Assembly: GCF_030035675.1 (NCBI RefSeq)
Contig: NC_084499.1
Coordinates: 21,555,953-21,619,952, forward strand
Direction of reading: 5' to 3'
Origin: Rhineura floridana
Taxonomy: Eukaryota; Chordata; Lepidosauria; Squamata; Rhineuridae
DNA length: 64,000 bases
In this document: piece by piece, positions 49,286 through 61,218 of the stretch
Position numbering within the stretch: position 1 is the stretch's first letter
Layout: each line of letters begins with the position of its first letter
Made by a program: the position numbers and the translations under genes
The notes under the pieces: model-generated
Seen by the model: only the letters and a program-made list of their open reading frames with translations
What the model was told of the DNA's origin: nothing
The model's database searches: none

Positions 49286-52200
49286 GGCACTTCCGAGGGG
49301 CGTCGGAAGCATCTCCCTCCCCCCGCCTCTCTGGCTTAACAGTTTTGTTGCGCGCAAGGAGATGGGAGCTTTGGTTCGGGGACCTTCAGATGGAGCCTTC
49401 GTGTCCAAGGAGGATCTACGTCGGAGGACCTTTCTGCACTTTTGCTTTCCGGCGGTGCTGCCCGGCCGCTGCGTTGGGCGATCCTTTCTATTCTGACTGA
49501 GCTCTCGAATTTTTAAAGAACCAAGTGGGGGGGGGAGTTAAGCTGAGCCTCCATGTGCAAGGGCAGCCTACCTGAGGCTGGGCTTTCCTGCCCTGCGTGC
49601 GCGCCTGCATCCGCCTGGCAATTAGATGCTGTAAACGGAAGACTAGTTCGGAGTGACCTGCCTCTCACCTTGAAAAGAAAGGAGGACAGGATTTTTTTCA
49701 CTCGTTTACCCCCCCCCCCCCATTTATTTATTTATTTTCCTTTTTTTAAAAAAGGCGCTTTAGGTTTGCAACAAAGTGAAACTAAACAGACCGGCTGGGC
49801 TGCCTGCCTGCCACGAGAGGGCTTGCCTGATGCTTGAGGTTTACTTTTGAAAGAGGAGTGAAGAACCTTTTCAAGAAGTTTGCAAAATGCTGGCTCTGCA
49901 GTTGCGTTGAAGTGGAGGCCTGTGATGCTGTTGGTCAGGGCACTCTTGGAAGAAGGGCTCTGTGTACGCGTGTGTGTGTGTGTGTGAGAGAGAGAGACGC
50001 CTTTTGTATAAGTATCACCCCGTTCCCTCCTCAAAGGGGGGGGAGTGAACCTTGCCCAGGAGGACCCTGTTAGGGCCAACGTGGAGATGCCTCCCAGGGA
50101 GGCAGGAGGGAGAAGCAGTGGCTGAATCTCCTAGAAGATCTACCCGAGGCCAAGGGCTTGGGCTCCTTCCAAAGCAATCGCTTTGGGCCCCTTTCAAGAG
50201 CTGCCTCTTTCTGGCCCCATTGGGGAGAGGCGGCCTCTTCTGCAGTTCCCAAGGGCGACCTGGCCCTGCCGCGCTGTGGGGGGTGAAATGGCCCCCTCTC
50301 TTGGGTAGGGAGCCTTTTATGCAGAGGGGCCAAACTCCCGTCTGCCCGGCTTCAGACTTAATGGGGAAAGTGGGTGACGCTGGCAGGCCCCAGTCACAGG
50401 TTAGCTTTGCGGTGGGGAGCTGTGCCTCTGTTTGGTGAATAAGCGTCAGATTTCCTGTATTTGCAGTCTCTCTCTCTTCCTTTTTTAACAAACTGGGTTA
50501 TTTTCCGGGGGCGGATGTCGGCTATCGCACGCTGTTCCTGCGTTCTTGCTCTGCTGCACTCCTGCTAAGACTTGGAGGAACAATGGAAAGGTTACAGAGC
50601 TCAGCAGCCTAAAATTCGAGGCTTTTGGAGCTCCATTGAGATGGGGAGGGGGCACAAAGGGAGCCGTTTTCATTGTCTCCCCCTCGGAGTGCCTTGGTGC
50701 AACTGAGCACGTTTCGGGCTCAACGAAAAGGTAACTCCAGGAGGAGAGCGCTGTGAGTGGCTGTGGGGCAAGCGGAACTTCCCACCAGCTGCCTGCCCTG
50801 TTGAATCAGCCGGTTTCCATTTCAAATCAAAGTGTGCTCTGTGCTTGCTCTCACCTGGATTCACACGTCTTGCAGGGTGGTGCGCGACGGTGCAGTGTGT
50901 ACCGAGGTGAGGCACCTAATCCTCTGGGTGTACGAGTTGACTTGTGTTTCTTCAGCCTGCGGGCAAAAATTAAACCACCACCACCAGATGTCATTTTCAG
51001 GTTCCTTGACCGCATGTGTTGGGAAGCAGAGGTGCCCGTTGGCCCATCTTACCTTGTGCAAACATCTTGAGACGATCCCTGCCGTAGGGGGCTGGTAGGG
51101 GGATCCTGAGGCTCTCTGGAGCACCCCGTGATAGTCTAGTTGCTTGGCTCTTGTGGGCAAGTGTGGCTCGCTGGATGTGGAGCTGGGAGGAGCCAAGGGC
51201 TCAGATCCTGGCTTGGGTTACCTGTGCGGACTGCTTCAACTTTGCCCCCTCCTCCTTGTTGTGGGGCTACAACTTCCATCATCCCCAGACAGCTTAGACC
51301 CATTGTCAGGAACACTGGAAGTGGCCTTATACTGAGTCAAACTATGGGTCCGGGGAGGGAGGGCTGTTGGGTGGTGTGAGATGGAGACATAGGCGCCCAG
51401 TCCCAGCTACCCTAAAATCTTGGATTTCGGTTATCAGTTCCATCCGTGGGTGGAGCTTATCAAAACAGCTTCTCGGTGTGAAAACAGGAAATGACCTATC
51501 CAGGCAATGAGATGGTTCTCTCTACCCTTCTATAGCATCCCCCCACATCCAGTTGTCAGTCCGCCCTCTCAACAGTCAGACAGGCTCTGGGCACACTCAA
51601 CCTTCCCCCTGAGCTGTTTATAGGGGCTTGCCCCCCCCCCCAGTTTCTTGAAATATTTCTGGAAACCTCAGGGCTGCTGCGGCCAAGGCCACCTCCTTGT
51701 GCCGTTTCAGCTAATTGAGTGATGGCACTTTAAGAACGGGATGAGGATCAGAATATGGGGGGCTGGGTGAATCTTTCTGAGGTGTCACCATCATCCCGGG
51801 GAGACCCCAGCTGTGGACAGTAAGAGCCACTTCTAGGGGACTCAAAACCTAAATTTTTGTGCAAATGTAATACAGTACTGTGACAATGGGGGCCAAGGCC
51901 CCTGTGGAGGGAGGGGTCTCTTGCCCTCCCCAGCCCCGTGTGAGCCTCAAACCAGCCATTGCAGGCCAAGAGGAGCATCTTCATCGCATGGCCGAAGTGT
52001 GCAGGTGGGCACTGGCCCTTTGAAAGGTTTGCTGGGGCCCTTTTGGGCCACCTGAAAACCCTTGAAGGGCTACCTAAGCAGAGTGGTCTCCTGCTCCTGG
52101 GGTTACTGAGCACAGGGGAATCTGTGTGGCATCTTAGTCATAACCCTAAAGCATAATTTTGCCTCTGCTTTCCGGGAAACGGAGGAGGGAACACTCTTTT

Positions 52201-54869
52201 TTGCAGTTTTTTGGGGGTCAGTGTCTAGTTTCGCTTTAGTGTTTTTCATGCAAGCTGCAGTTCCGGGCAGACAGTCCCCTCCATTTTTCTTCCAAATTAC
52301 AAGTAACCAACGTCCCTGGGTGAGGCTGGTGTGCTGTGCGTGTGTGTGTGTGCGAGCGCGAGCGCGCCAAGACAGGTGAGTGCCCTGCTCTGACTCAAAC
52401 AGGAGCAGGTAGGGATTGAGTATCAAGGGGCGGATTCAGGCCCGTAAAGCGTGTCAGCCTGTAGTAAATACAGCAAGAGGACAGCAAGAGGTATCTCTAG
52501 CTTTTGACAATGGGCAGCTCTGATTCCACCCCCTTTGTCTGGGGTGGAGAGAGAGCTCTGCTCTGCAGCTGTCGCTTTTTCCCACGAGCAAGGAGGGGCA
52601 GGCTTGCTTGGTGCTTCACAACTCCCTCTCTTTTTTCCTTCCTCTGCAGGGCTCCTTCTGCAGAGCCTCCCCTGTAAAGAAAAAAAAATCATGAATATCT
52701 GAATAGCCAGACAATTAAAAAAATAGCTTTGTGTGTGTGGTGACCAGGATGGAGGCTATGAGTTTGTGTGGGCTCTGGGGACAGAAAGAAAAGAGTCTAA
52801 AGATGAGTGCCAGTGAAAGTCAGAGTTAGTTTCCTCCGGCTGCAGTTTGGGCTTTCTAGGACCTCATTGCGCAAGGGTGGCCTTAGCCAGTTCTCTCCTG
52901 CCTGCTTTAAGCTGTAGCTCAGAATTTAGCACCAAAACCTTGCTGAGTTTGTTGCTGTACAGTCTCTTTGGGGGCAGAAACCAGCATTTCCATGTTTTGT
53001 TCATTCTCACAGTGAACTTTGTGAGTGTGCTGCTTCCATTTTTGCAGAAAGGGGGCTGAGGGGCTGAGCTGAACCCACCTAGTTGAAGGCTAACCCCCCC
53101 CCCCCCGTATATTTTATTTGTTTATTTTGTGAAAATTCTTGACTCCCCCCAGACCGAAGGGCAGTTCACAACCTAGCCTTATTTCATCTTTTGTCATTCA
53201 AACAGGCCTGAGGTCTTAAGTGGCAGCTTATAAACGTTGAAAGGCAATCAGTAATAGGGTTGTGTCTGGATCTGAGTTGCCTCTGTCAGATCCTCATGGC
53301 TGACTGTAGCCAGGATTCTGTAAGAGCAGAACAGTCCATGTGCACATGTCTCACTTTGACCTAAGAGGAAGCATCACCTTTTCTGAGCATCAACTGCTGC
53401 CCAGCCTAGTCACCTAAAGGCGATCTTTCCTCACCATAGGCAATCAGATGAATGAACATTTAAATGCCACTACTGTTGCTGCTGTTATACAAGGCTGCTA
53501 GTATACTTGGTGCTTTACAGCAGAAGCAAAACAGGGAGGTGTCTTTGATCCAGGGGAACTACAGCTTACCATGCAAGTGGGGAATCTCAGGCCGGGGTGG
53601 TGGTGGAATCTGGCTCTCCAGGCCTCCCCCTAGCCCCCCCTCACCAGGCTACACCACTCACTAATCCATGTACAAGAATTGGGAATTGCTTTGCAATGCT
53701 GCGTAGTAGCTCTTGCAACATAGGAGGGGTTATGAAGAGCAGGTGTCCCCGATATGTTTTGGACTACGACTCCCATCAGCCTCAGCCAATGTATCTCCCA
53801 AGCCTGCTTTGCCATTCCCTTTCAAAGTATGGCCCATCTGTCAGCCAAGCAGACGGTATTATGCTGTATTGGTTTATGAAGCCAGATGTGCTGCACTCCC
53901 TCAGATCTCTCTGCTGGCTTGCCCAAAACGGCATGTAGCTGTGATGAGCTTTGTAAGGAGTGCTTTGCTGCTGGCATACCACTCTGTGGTCTGGTTTATG
54001 GCTCTTATCTCTTTGGCTGTGAGCATTTCCCCAGAACTGAGTATGCTATGAGATTTGGCATCCTAATTTTTCTTCCTTTACAAAAACAATTACCAACCCC
54101 CCCCCAACCCCTAGTCCTCATGGATGTTGATGAAGCTGTGAGACTTTGTGGGCAGGATCAATGAGACTGAGATTGGGTGTGGCCAGGATTTGCAGGAGTC
54201 ATAATTGGATAGAGAGTTGGCACTTGGCATGCCGCACAGGTTCCTGTCCCTCTTGATGCCAGTTTAGCCTGCCAACCCCCTTTCTCTTGCCACCTGCTTT
54301 CCCCAAGGGCCCTCTTAAGTCCTTTGGGAACGGGAACTCTGGAAGCTGGCTAAGTGATGCACAGAGGAAGCGCGAGTGATTGGGGGCTTGACAACGTCAT
54401 GTATGTTTAGCTGTACTTTCATGTGGGCGTGCAGTGATGGTATGCAAGCCTGATTCCAGCTGCCTCCGAGGAGGAAGGCATGTCTGGCATTGGCATTTGG
54501 GCTGTATTTGGACCACGTGTGAGTGAGGATGCCTTGACGCACCTTTCCACGTGTGGCTTAGCCCTAGTGGCGCTAAACTTGAAGCACAGGAAGTATTTGA
54601 CAGGAGCCCTTAGGTGAAAAGATGCCTTCCTTCCCCCAATGCTGAATAACTGCAGAGAAAGGAGATCGGTGAAATGCTGTTCTTGACTTGTATAAAGATG
54701 AGGAACTTGTTTTCAATTCCTAAACCGAATTGTAGGCAATTGTTGCTCTATCTGACTGTGGTTCCATATTGCAGATTCTTAGTTTACTTGGAAATTGGTC
54801 TGGAAAGGTGCCTTACTTGGGTGCATAGACTCAAAAGCTTAGGAGGGTCAGGCTTCTGTTCTGCGCTTA

Positions 54870-54965
54870 GGCCAGGCTTTGTCTCTTAACCTCGGGTCCC
54901 CATCGGTAAAATGGGGATAGGGCTCCCTTACATTCTGCGGCTGTTGGGGGGACTGAGGTTCGGTC
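54870..54965 (+). mobile_element. Probable MIR SINE fossil in intron 1
   Basis: CTCTTAACCTCGGGTCCCCA TCGGTAAAATGGGGATAGGG followed by TGTTGGGGGGACTGAG matches the MIR core (ACCTCTC...CATCTGTAAAATGGGGATAA...GTTGTGAGGATTAA). Old and degraded. Confidence 0.6.
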
Positions 54966-55148
54966 TTGGTTGGACCTGCTTGCGTACGTGACAGGGGCTG
55001 GATTTGTTTTAAAAAATGGAACAAAGGTACAGTGCGAAGTGAGCAGAGCTTAACAGCCTGGCCTGTGGCCATCACAAACTGCGTGCCTTAGTGTTGTGAT
55101 ATTATGTACAAGTCTTTGGGAGGTTAACTTTCTGTCTTCTCCTTGCAG

Positions 55149-55230
55149 GTTTCAGATGTACCCAGTCTTCCGAATCTTGCTTGAATGGAGGAAGGTGTGA
55201 AACCTATCCCAATGGAACCGGGGTTTGCCG
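55149..55230 (+). CDS. NOTCH1: NOTCH1 coding exon 2: start of EGF-like repeat 1
   Basis: The 82-base exon lies between a strong acceptor (CTCCTTGCAG|G) and donor (CG|GTAAGT). Joined to exon 1 it reads GFRCTQSSESCLNGGRCETY then PNGTGVCR. Cysteines fall at residues 38, 45, 51 and 61 with gaps of 6, 5 and 9, the first four cysteines of an EGF-like domain; the last two must lie in exon 3. RCTQ, CLNGGRCE and NGTGVC match the amino end of frog NOTCH1 (RCTQTAEMCLNGGRCE), whereas NOTCH2 has QCRDGYEPCVNEGMC there. The exon ends in phase 2. Exon 3 is beyond the window. Confidence 0.92.
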
Positions 55231-55827
55231 GTAAGTGTGAAATGAGACATGGTGGAGTCAGCTGTTTTCATCTTGCACCAGGGGTGGGGTACCTGAGACC
55301 TAGTGGCTAAATGCGGCCCTCAATGCCTCGCCACCTGGCCCTTGGAATTTCTCCCCTTGCTGGCCCTGCTTAGCGCCCTAAATGTTTCTGCCTTGGAGTT
55401 GCCCAGAAGGGAACTTGGCCTTGGGCTGAAGAGAATTCCCCACTCCTGTCTTGCAGAACCTGGGCAGGCGGGGGGCTGCTCTAAAGTCTGGTTCTGGTGG
55501 GCAGAGAAAGACTCCAGACTTTAATAGGAGGATGCCTCTTATGTTTTCTGTTTCAATATGAGGAGTGCAGCATTGCTTGTGCTTCTGCAGAGGGAGTTGG
55601 ACAGCCTGCCATTGATTTGGGATGCATGTGTCGGTTCTTGGTCTCTTGTGTGATGAGCAAATTGGTGAAAGGTTTAGAGGAGGCTACCTTGTGTGTGTGG
55701 GGGTAAGGCCGATGAAGGAGCAGACCCTGTCCAAACTGAAGGACAAGCTGGACCAGGCTATTGCACTGAGGAAGGAGTGTGCTTGGGGGGGTTGGGTTGG
55801 GGGGGTGACACTGTGGATACACTTTGT

Positions 55828-55918
55828 TGTCATGTGCCTTCAATTACGACTTATGGCGATCCTATGAATCAGTGACCTCCAAGAGCATCTGTCATGAACC
55901 ACCCTGTTCAGACACACT
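55828..55918 (-). mobile_element. BovB-like LINE/SINE tail fragment
   Basis: TGTTGTCATGTGCCTTCAAT TACGACTTATGGCGATCC, then GTGACCTCCAAGAGCATCTG TCATGAACCACCCTGTTCAG, is the reversed 3' end of a reptile BovB LINE (its first part shared with the tail of the 5S SINE at 38530). Confidence 0.75.
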
Positions 55919-56019
55919 AGTGGTTTGCATTTTGCCATTATTAATAGGGGGACAGGTTCTGTCTCCAAAGATGTGACAGCTTTGTCACTTGGGGCCTGCA
56001 GTTGCCTGGCATGCTCCAT

Positions 56020-56212
56020 GTTTAGAGATTTGTTTATTTGTTTATTACCCCACCCTACTACCTCCCAGAAGGAGCTCAGGGTGCCAAACAGAACACTACA
56101 AACACTCTAAAACATCTTAAAGAACAGACTTTAAAATATATTAAAACAAAACTTTTTAAAAAACATCAAAACAAAACATCTTTTTTAAAAAAGCTTTAAA
56201 AACATATTCGAG
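56020..56212 (-). mobile_element. LINE 3' end fragment
   Basis: GTTTATTTGTTTATTACCCC ACCCTACTACCTCCCAGAAG GAGCTCAGGG, then AAAACATCTTAAAGAACAGA, is the reversed LINE terminus and A-rich region. Confidence 0.75.
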
Positions 56213-56569
56213 GGGGGGGTGAAACCATTCTAAGGCAGTGTTGCAATGGCCATGTCTACTGAGCCTGGGTTTGAGGTCCAGTTCAAGGGACGGGGTCCCT
56301 GGGCAGCCCCTGTCGTTCCCAAGTGCCATAGCCTTCAAGAGAATTCTGGGGATCAGTGAGAGAAAGCGAGACTCTCCTGTGAGGAGCTTGAGCATTGGGG
56401 CAGAGGAAGGGGGCAGGACGACAAGAGCTTAGCTGAGCAGCCCTACAAAATCTGTGTCGACTGGTTTGTAATTGTGCCTGACCCTAATAAGTATGTTGTG
56501 ATTGTGCTGTATTCTGGGAACAAGGCGACCCCTGGGTTATAACGGAGAGATAACCTCTTCCAAGTCGGG

Positions 56570-56735
56570 GCAGTATAGCTCAGTGTTGTCTACACTGACT
56601 AGCAGCAACGGCTCTCCGGGGATTCAGGCAGGAGTCTCTCCCAGCCCTGCCTGGAGATGCCGTTGGGGATTGAGCCTGGGTGCGTCTGCATGCCAGGAAC
56701 ATGCTGTGCCACAGAGCTGCGGAGTCGCGTCATGG
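56570..56735 (-). mobile_element. tRNA-derived SINE
   Basis: TATAGCTCAGTGTTGTCTAC ACTGACTAGCAGC to GGGTGCGTCTGCATGCCAGG ... CCACAGAGCTGCGG, reversed SINE lacking its tail. Confidence 0.85.
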
Positions 56736-57059
56736 AGAGGTTGGAGAGAGACTTCTTGTGCTCCTGGAAGTGAAGGAGTCCTGATAAGTGTCCGCTGGGC
56801 TGCCCAGTCCCGCTTTAGTGCAAGCGCTTGGTCTCCTTTATGCAGCCATGGCTATTTTATTTTTTTAAATGTAGGCCCTGGTGGTAAAGTTTTGGAGTTC
56901 AGGAACTCCTCACAACAGCCCTCACAGCTACATCCCCAAGGAGAGTGAAATGCTGGCAGCTGCGTTGATCCATTCTTACACTGAAATGCACTTGCCCCCC
57001 TCCCAAAGAGCAGCTGTGAATGGCATAATACCCAATTTGTTAGGATCAGCTCGACTGCA

Positions 57060-57289
57060 GGGCTGTACCTGGCTTCCTGAGGGTAAATACCATTGAACTC
57101 TGTGGCCGCTGCTTCTTACTGCATAGAATTGATTGTTCATAAAAATAGACTTTATTCGTCACTTGACACTGGTGTATCCAATGCTAATCCTACTGAGAGT
57201 AGATCTATTGAAATTAGTGGACATGATGAGTTTATGGCCATTGATTTCAGTGGGTCTACTCTGAGTAGGACTTAGTTGGCTACAACCCA
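57060..57289. repeat. Foldback element (CTACTCTGAGTAGGAC type)
   Basis: The arms at about 57182-57214 (GCTAATCCTACTGAGAGTAG ATCTATTGAAATTA) and 57241-57283 (TTGATTTCAGTGGGTCTACT CTGAGTAGGACTTAGTTGGC) are inverted repeats around GGACATGATGAGTTTATGGC. Best copy of the family also seen at 16473, 21912 and 47275. Confidence 0.8.
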
Positions 57290-57391
57290 TAAGAAGTCTC
57301 CAAGTGACTTGTAACATTTGAAGAGCATAAAGCATGGCATTAAATCAGAAGAAAGAACAATGAATTCTGTGTGCAACATGCAAAACAGGCT

Positions 57392-57586
57392 GAGCTTTAA
57401 CCGAAGATCTTCAGTCAGATGAAATGTAGTCCTTAGCTTTTAATTTGGGATGCAAACAGTCTTTGCAAAGAAGCATTGCCATTTAAACTGCTTGCATGAA
57501 GTAGGAACCCCATTAAAGGAAAGGAAAGATGTGCCCAACCTCTGCTTGATGATTTCCCTCATTCTCTGACTTCCTCTATGCTAAGC
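57392..57586 (+). repeat. Unidentified 195-bp sequence paired with 39013-39206
   Basis: GAGCTTTAACCGAAGATCTT, GATGCAAACAGTCTTTGCAA, GAAGTAGGAACCCCATTAAA and TTCCTCTATGCTAAGC align with the upstream partner. This copy sits in NOTCH1 intron 2. No transposon ends are seen. Confidence 0.75.
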
Positions 57587-57769
57587 TTGAAATTTTAACA
57601 TTTACTTGCCAGAGCAAGCCAGCCAAGACTCGAGCCTAAATTGTGGATCTGAAATGGCTTCTGTAATTGGGTCTGGGCTCTGAACTAGAGCTGTCACAAT
57701 ATCCCCAATGAGGAGCCAAGTCTGGTCTGCAGCCTGGCTGCTACAGAATCATAATTCCTTCTAATACTG

Positions 57770-57865
57770 AGTTTGTGCCTTGTTACTATTTAGTTATTTC
57801 ATGTATTTATATACTGCTTAACACTAGGACAGCCTCTAAGCGGTTTGCAGAATTGAAGTGGTCTT
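57770..57865 (-). mobile_element. LINE 3' tail fragment
   Basis: TTTAGTTATTTCATGTATTT ATATACTGCTTAACACTAGG is the reversed terminus of the second LINE subfamily (compare 8312). Confidence 0.6.
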
Positions 57866-58349
57866 CCTGTGCTTGTGCTGCGTGTGTATGTACATACATA
57901 CACCCCCCCTCACCACCACCCCTCAAGAGAGATATTGGCAGACTCATGGTAACCCTGAGGCTTGCAGATGACAAAAATATTTTGGGGGGGGACCTCTTAA
58001 GGGAAGGAGGTGTACAACCCTAGCCCCATAACAATGTATTGGCTCAGAATGTTGGCTGACTTGAATGGAAAGAAACTGACAACCGGGTGGGAGGGGAGAA
58101 TAGAATGGAGTGAGTGGAAAGGGGGGAGGAGACACGTAGATACGAAAAGGAATCCTTTCATTGTCTGGATAGGTCATTTCCTGGTTCACACCGAGAAGTT
58201 ATTTTTAAATGCCACCAGGGATGGAAGTGAGAAGTGCCCATGGAGATCAATCCAAGAGTTTAATGTGGCTGGGGTTGGACACCAGTTTGTTAGAGGGGGG
58301 AACTCCAAACAGGCAGTGAGGCTGAGCATGAAGTGCTCATGGTACGAGG

Positions 58350-58550
58350 TGGGCCGTTGCTCAGTGGGTCAGGCCCCCGCTTTGCATGCAGGAGGTCCCA
58401 GGTTCAACCCGCAGAATCTCCACTAGGGCCGGAGTAAGACTCCCCGTCTGAAACCCTGTAGTGTTGCTGCCCATCAGTGTGGGCAGTCCTGGGCTGGATG
58501 GACCAATGGTTTGACTCCGTATAAGGCCGCTTCCTCTGTTCCTATGACAG
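58350..58550 (+). mobile_element. tRNA-derived SINE, full length
   Basis: GGGCCGTTGCTCAGTGGGTC, TTTGCATGCAGGAGGTCCCA GGTTCAACCC, and the end GTATAAGGCCGCTTCCTCTG TTCCTATG. Confidence 0.9.
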
Positions 58551-59239
58551 CTGAGGTGAAAAACTGGAAATCTGGGCTGGCGGGGTGGGGGAGGTGCAGT
58601 GGCTGCGACCCTGCACAGAAGCACTTTGTGCTGCAACAACTTTGTTGCAGGGTCCCCATGTTCTGACAACAAGGGAAGTTTGAGGGCCCTTGAACTTCTA
58701 GTGGGCTTTCCCCAGCGGTGGCTGCTGTCAACCATTTGCCCACCAATTAACAATAATCAAAAGGACCAAGGGGGCGAAAATAAATCCAGCCCCCCAACAT
58801 GCTCCCTTTTCTCTTCTTGACTCTTCTGAGAAAGAAGGCAGCCCCCTCCTTCCCTCCCTCCCCCCCTCCCCCAACACATTTGCTTGGCAGGTAAGCCCAG
58901 GGTGGGGGTGGGGATGTTCGGTGGCGCTTGCTTGCAAATGGTCTTGAACAGGAATCTGATTGAGAGCTGATAGGCTGAGGGTCCCCCTCCCCTTTCCTTA
59001 CTCCACCTGTTAGAAGCAAATGTGAAGACCCTCTTTTGAAAACGGAGGGGGTCTCCTAATGAAGCAGCTCCCTCGAGGTATTTCTAATCCCAACTGTTGA
59101 ATGGCAAGCTGTTTGGTTGGGAATGGGGGGCAGGGAGGGTGGAAGCCTGGACGTCTCTCTCTGTCTGCTTCACTTCTTTCATTTTGCCCCGTTTGGCATC
59201 TTCTGTTCGTTGGGGGGGGGGAGAAGAGTGGGGGGGGAA

Positions 59240-59850
59240 CCTTCAGCAAATTAATCGGGCACATGAGCAATTTAATGGACAAAGGCTGGGGTCCTTTGTG
59301 AATCGCTAATGAATGCACGCCACAATCTTTTTTCCCCTGCCACAGAAGCCGTAGCGACGCTTGACGCTCTAAATCTTGTTTTCTTTCATTCAAAGAATGA
59401 CAGCTGGGATTCGGTCGAAATTCGGCAGCTATTGTTGGGGCAGGCAGATTAATGCTATGTGACTAATCGTGGAGGGCTTCCCAGAATGCATAACTCACTT
59501 CTCTTCGTCACCTCTTGCCCTGGTCTCCCCCCCCCTTTCTCTCTCTCTCTCCCCCTCTTCTGACCATTCTTTCTCTTCCTCTTTCTTCTTCCAACCCCCC
59601 CTGAAAAACCAGCCTTCTTGTATCCCTCCTGATTTACATTGGATGTACAGATGGCAGCAGAATCTAATTAGGCCTGGTGCGTGTGAGCTGTGTCCCCAGG
59701 GGAGGGGGCTGCAAGGGCTTCCACTTGTAGAATGAGCAAGGGCAGGAACTGTGGGAAGGCAGTCACAAATTTCCTTCTGGCAGACCAAGCCTGCCTGGAC
59801 ATTTCTGGGCCATGTCTATAAAAATATTTTTGATGACTTCCGGTGGTCAT
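59240..59850. promoter_or_regulatory. Candidate NOTCH1 intron-2 enhancer block
   Basis: Repeat-free, AT/GC-mixed sequence between simple pyrimidine runs. Motifs seen: GAGCAATTTAATGGACAAAG, TCGCTAATGAATGCACGCCA, GGCAGATTAATGCTATGTGA CTAATCG, and TACAGATGGCAGCAGAATCT AATTAGG with an E-box (CAGATG) and a homeodomain core (TAATTA) near 59646-59672. Mammalian NOTCH1 intron 2 has known neural and arterial enhancers; whether this is the counterpart is an inference. Confidence 0.45.
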
Positions 59851-60207
59851 TCAGGTTCTAAGCAGTGAAGAGAGATGGATTTCTCTCTCACACACACCCT
59901 ATTTCATAACTTTGTTAGTAATAATGAGTGGATGCAAAACTCCAAATACAGTATTAGGCAAACTTAAGCAGTTTCAAAAGTTTCTAGCTTTGTTTCCTAA
60001 ACAAGCATGCTAAATTGGGTTACTCTCTAGGGCATCAGAACATTTTAAAATGCAAACTGAGTGTCCCAGTGCAAATTAGCTGAGAATTTGCATAGAAAAA
60101 AATTTCAAGCTCAAAATTTTCTGGAAAACCCACAGCACTGGGGTGAAGATTTGAAGGCTGTCCATCCAAGGCTGGTTGTGTTCAGGTGAATAAACACAAA
60201 TGGCATT

Positions 60208-60996
60208 GTTTTATTTATTTATTTTTATTTATTTGTTTATTATTAGATTTATATCCTGCCCTTCCTCCCAGCAGGAGCCCAGGGTGACAAAGAAAATCAC
60301 TAAAACACTTTAAAACATCATAAAAACAGACTTTAAAATATATTAAAACCATCTTTAAAAATGTTTTTTTAAAAAAGCTTTAAAAGCATCTTTTTTAAAA
60401 AAAGAAAAAGTTTAAAAACATATTAAAAAGCAATTCCGACACAGATTGGGATAAGGTCTCAATTTAAAAGGCTTGTTGAAAGAGCAAGGTCTTCATAGGC
60501 ACTGAAAAGACAATAGAGATGGCGCCTGTCTAGGGAGGGAATTCCACAGGGTAGGTGCCGCCACACTAAAGGTCCATTTCCTATATTGTCGGGAACGGAC
60601 CTCCTGATAAGGTGGTATCCGCAGGAGGCCCTCACCTGCAGAGCGCAGTGATCGACTGGGTATATAAGGGATAAGATGGTCTTTTAGGTATCCTCGTCCC
60701 AAGCTATACAGGGCTTTCTACACCAAGACTAGAACCTTGAACTTGGCCTGGTAGCAAATGGGCAGCCAGCGCAATTCTTCCAGCAGCGGGGTGATATGTT
60801 GGTGATACCCTGTCCCAGTGAGCAGTCTCTCTGCCGAATTTTGCACCAGCTGCAGCTTCCGGACCAACCTCAAGGGCAGCCCCACATAGAGCACATTACA
60901 GTAATCCAGCCTGGAGGTCACTGGAGGATTATCTAGAGGATTTTTACCCTGGCTCTTCAGTCCCAAAGGCTCCCAAAGTGGCTTACATGCAATCAA
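60208..60996 (-). mobile_element. LINE 3' end (L2/CR1-like), longest copy
   Basis: On the minus strand 60996-60718 encodes [65 protein letters not shown], and 60702-60493 encodes LKDHLIPYIPSRSLRSAGEG, TFSVAAPTLWNSLP and more. This is the ORF2 part downstream of the reverse transcriptase core. The two frames are offset and an A-rich 3' part and reversed terminus follow to 60208. The RT core and endonuclease are absent, so the copy is a dead 5' truncation. Confidence 0.92.
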
Positions 60997-61084
60997 TTAA
61001 AACAAGCCATTAAATCCTTTGGCAAAATCTCTTTGGTCCTCTGCTACATTCGCCACAGTCTTGACAGCATTTCCTATAATAGAT

Positions 61085-61218
61085 GTGGGGAAAACTCTGG
61101 CCCTCCAGCTGTTGCTGAACTACAACTCCCCATCATCCTTGGCCGCTGGGCATACTTGCTAGGGCTGATGGGAGCTGTAGTTCAGCAACATCTGGAAGGC
61201 CAAAGGTTCCCCACTCCT
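61085..61218. mobile_element. hAT-like foldback MITE
   Basis: GTGGGGAAAACTCTGGCCCT CCAGCTGTTGCTGAACTACA faces GTAGTTCAGCAACATCTGGA AGGCCAAAGGTTCCCCAC. The arms pair well; the best copy of this family in the window. Confidence 0.9.

Larger units (their letters stand above)
47990..49330 (+). promoter_or_regulatory. NOTCH1: NOTCH1 CpG-island promoter region
   Basis: A GC- and CpG-dense region spans the first coding exon, as expected for a vertebrate NOTCH1 promoter. No TATA box is apparent. A GC box (GAGGGGCGGG, about 48713-48722) and an ETS-type CTTTCCGG (48526-48533) precede the start codon. CpG is densest from about 48430 to 48960. The transcription start cannot be placed from sequence alone but probably lies in 48500-48800. 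The long frames over this island (e.g. 47744-48793 on the plus strand) are composition artefacts. Confidence 0.75.
48952..55148 (+). other. NOTCH1: NOTCH1 intron 1
   Basis: It begins GTAGGTGGG and ends with a long pyrimidine tract TTTCTGTCTTCTCCTTGCAG; GTTAAC about 25 bases upstream of the acceptor could be the branch site. It holds a hairpin MITE, a GT run with GA (49969-49996), poly-C runs (49709-49721, 53094-53106), decayed SINE and foldback scraps (51311-51350, 53745-53795) and a probable MIR. The stretch 51400-53400 shows no recognised repeat and no exon. Confidence 0.85.

Noticed and set aside
55149-55230. Exon 2 as NOTCH2
   Set aside because: The cysteine spacing fits both, but RCTQ and CLNGGRCE are NOTCH1-type; NOTCH2 has QCRDGYEPCVNEGMC at this place. 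A short intron 1 also fits NOTCH1 better.
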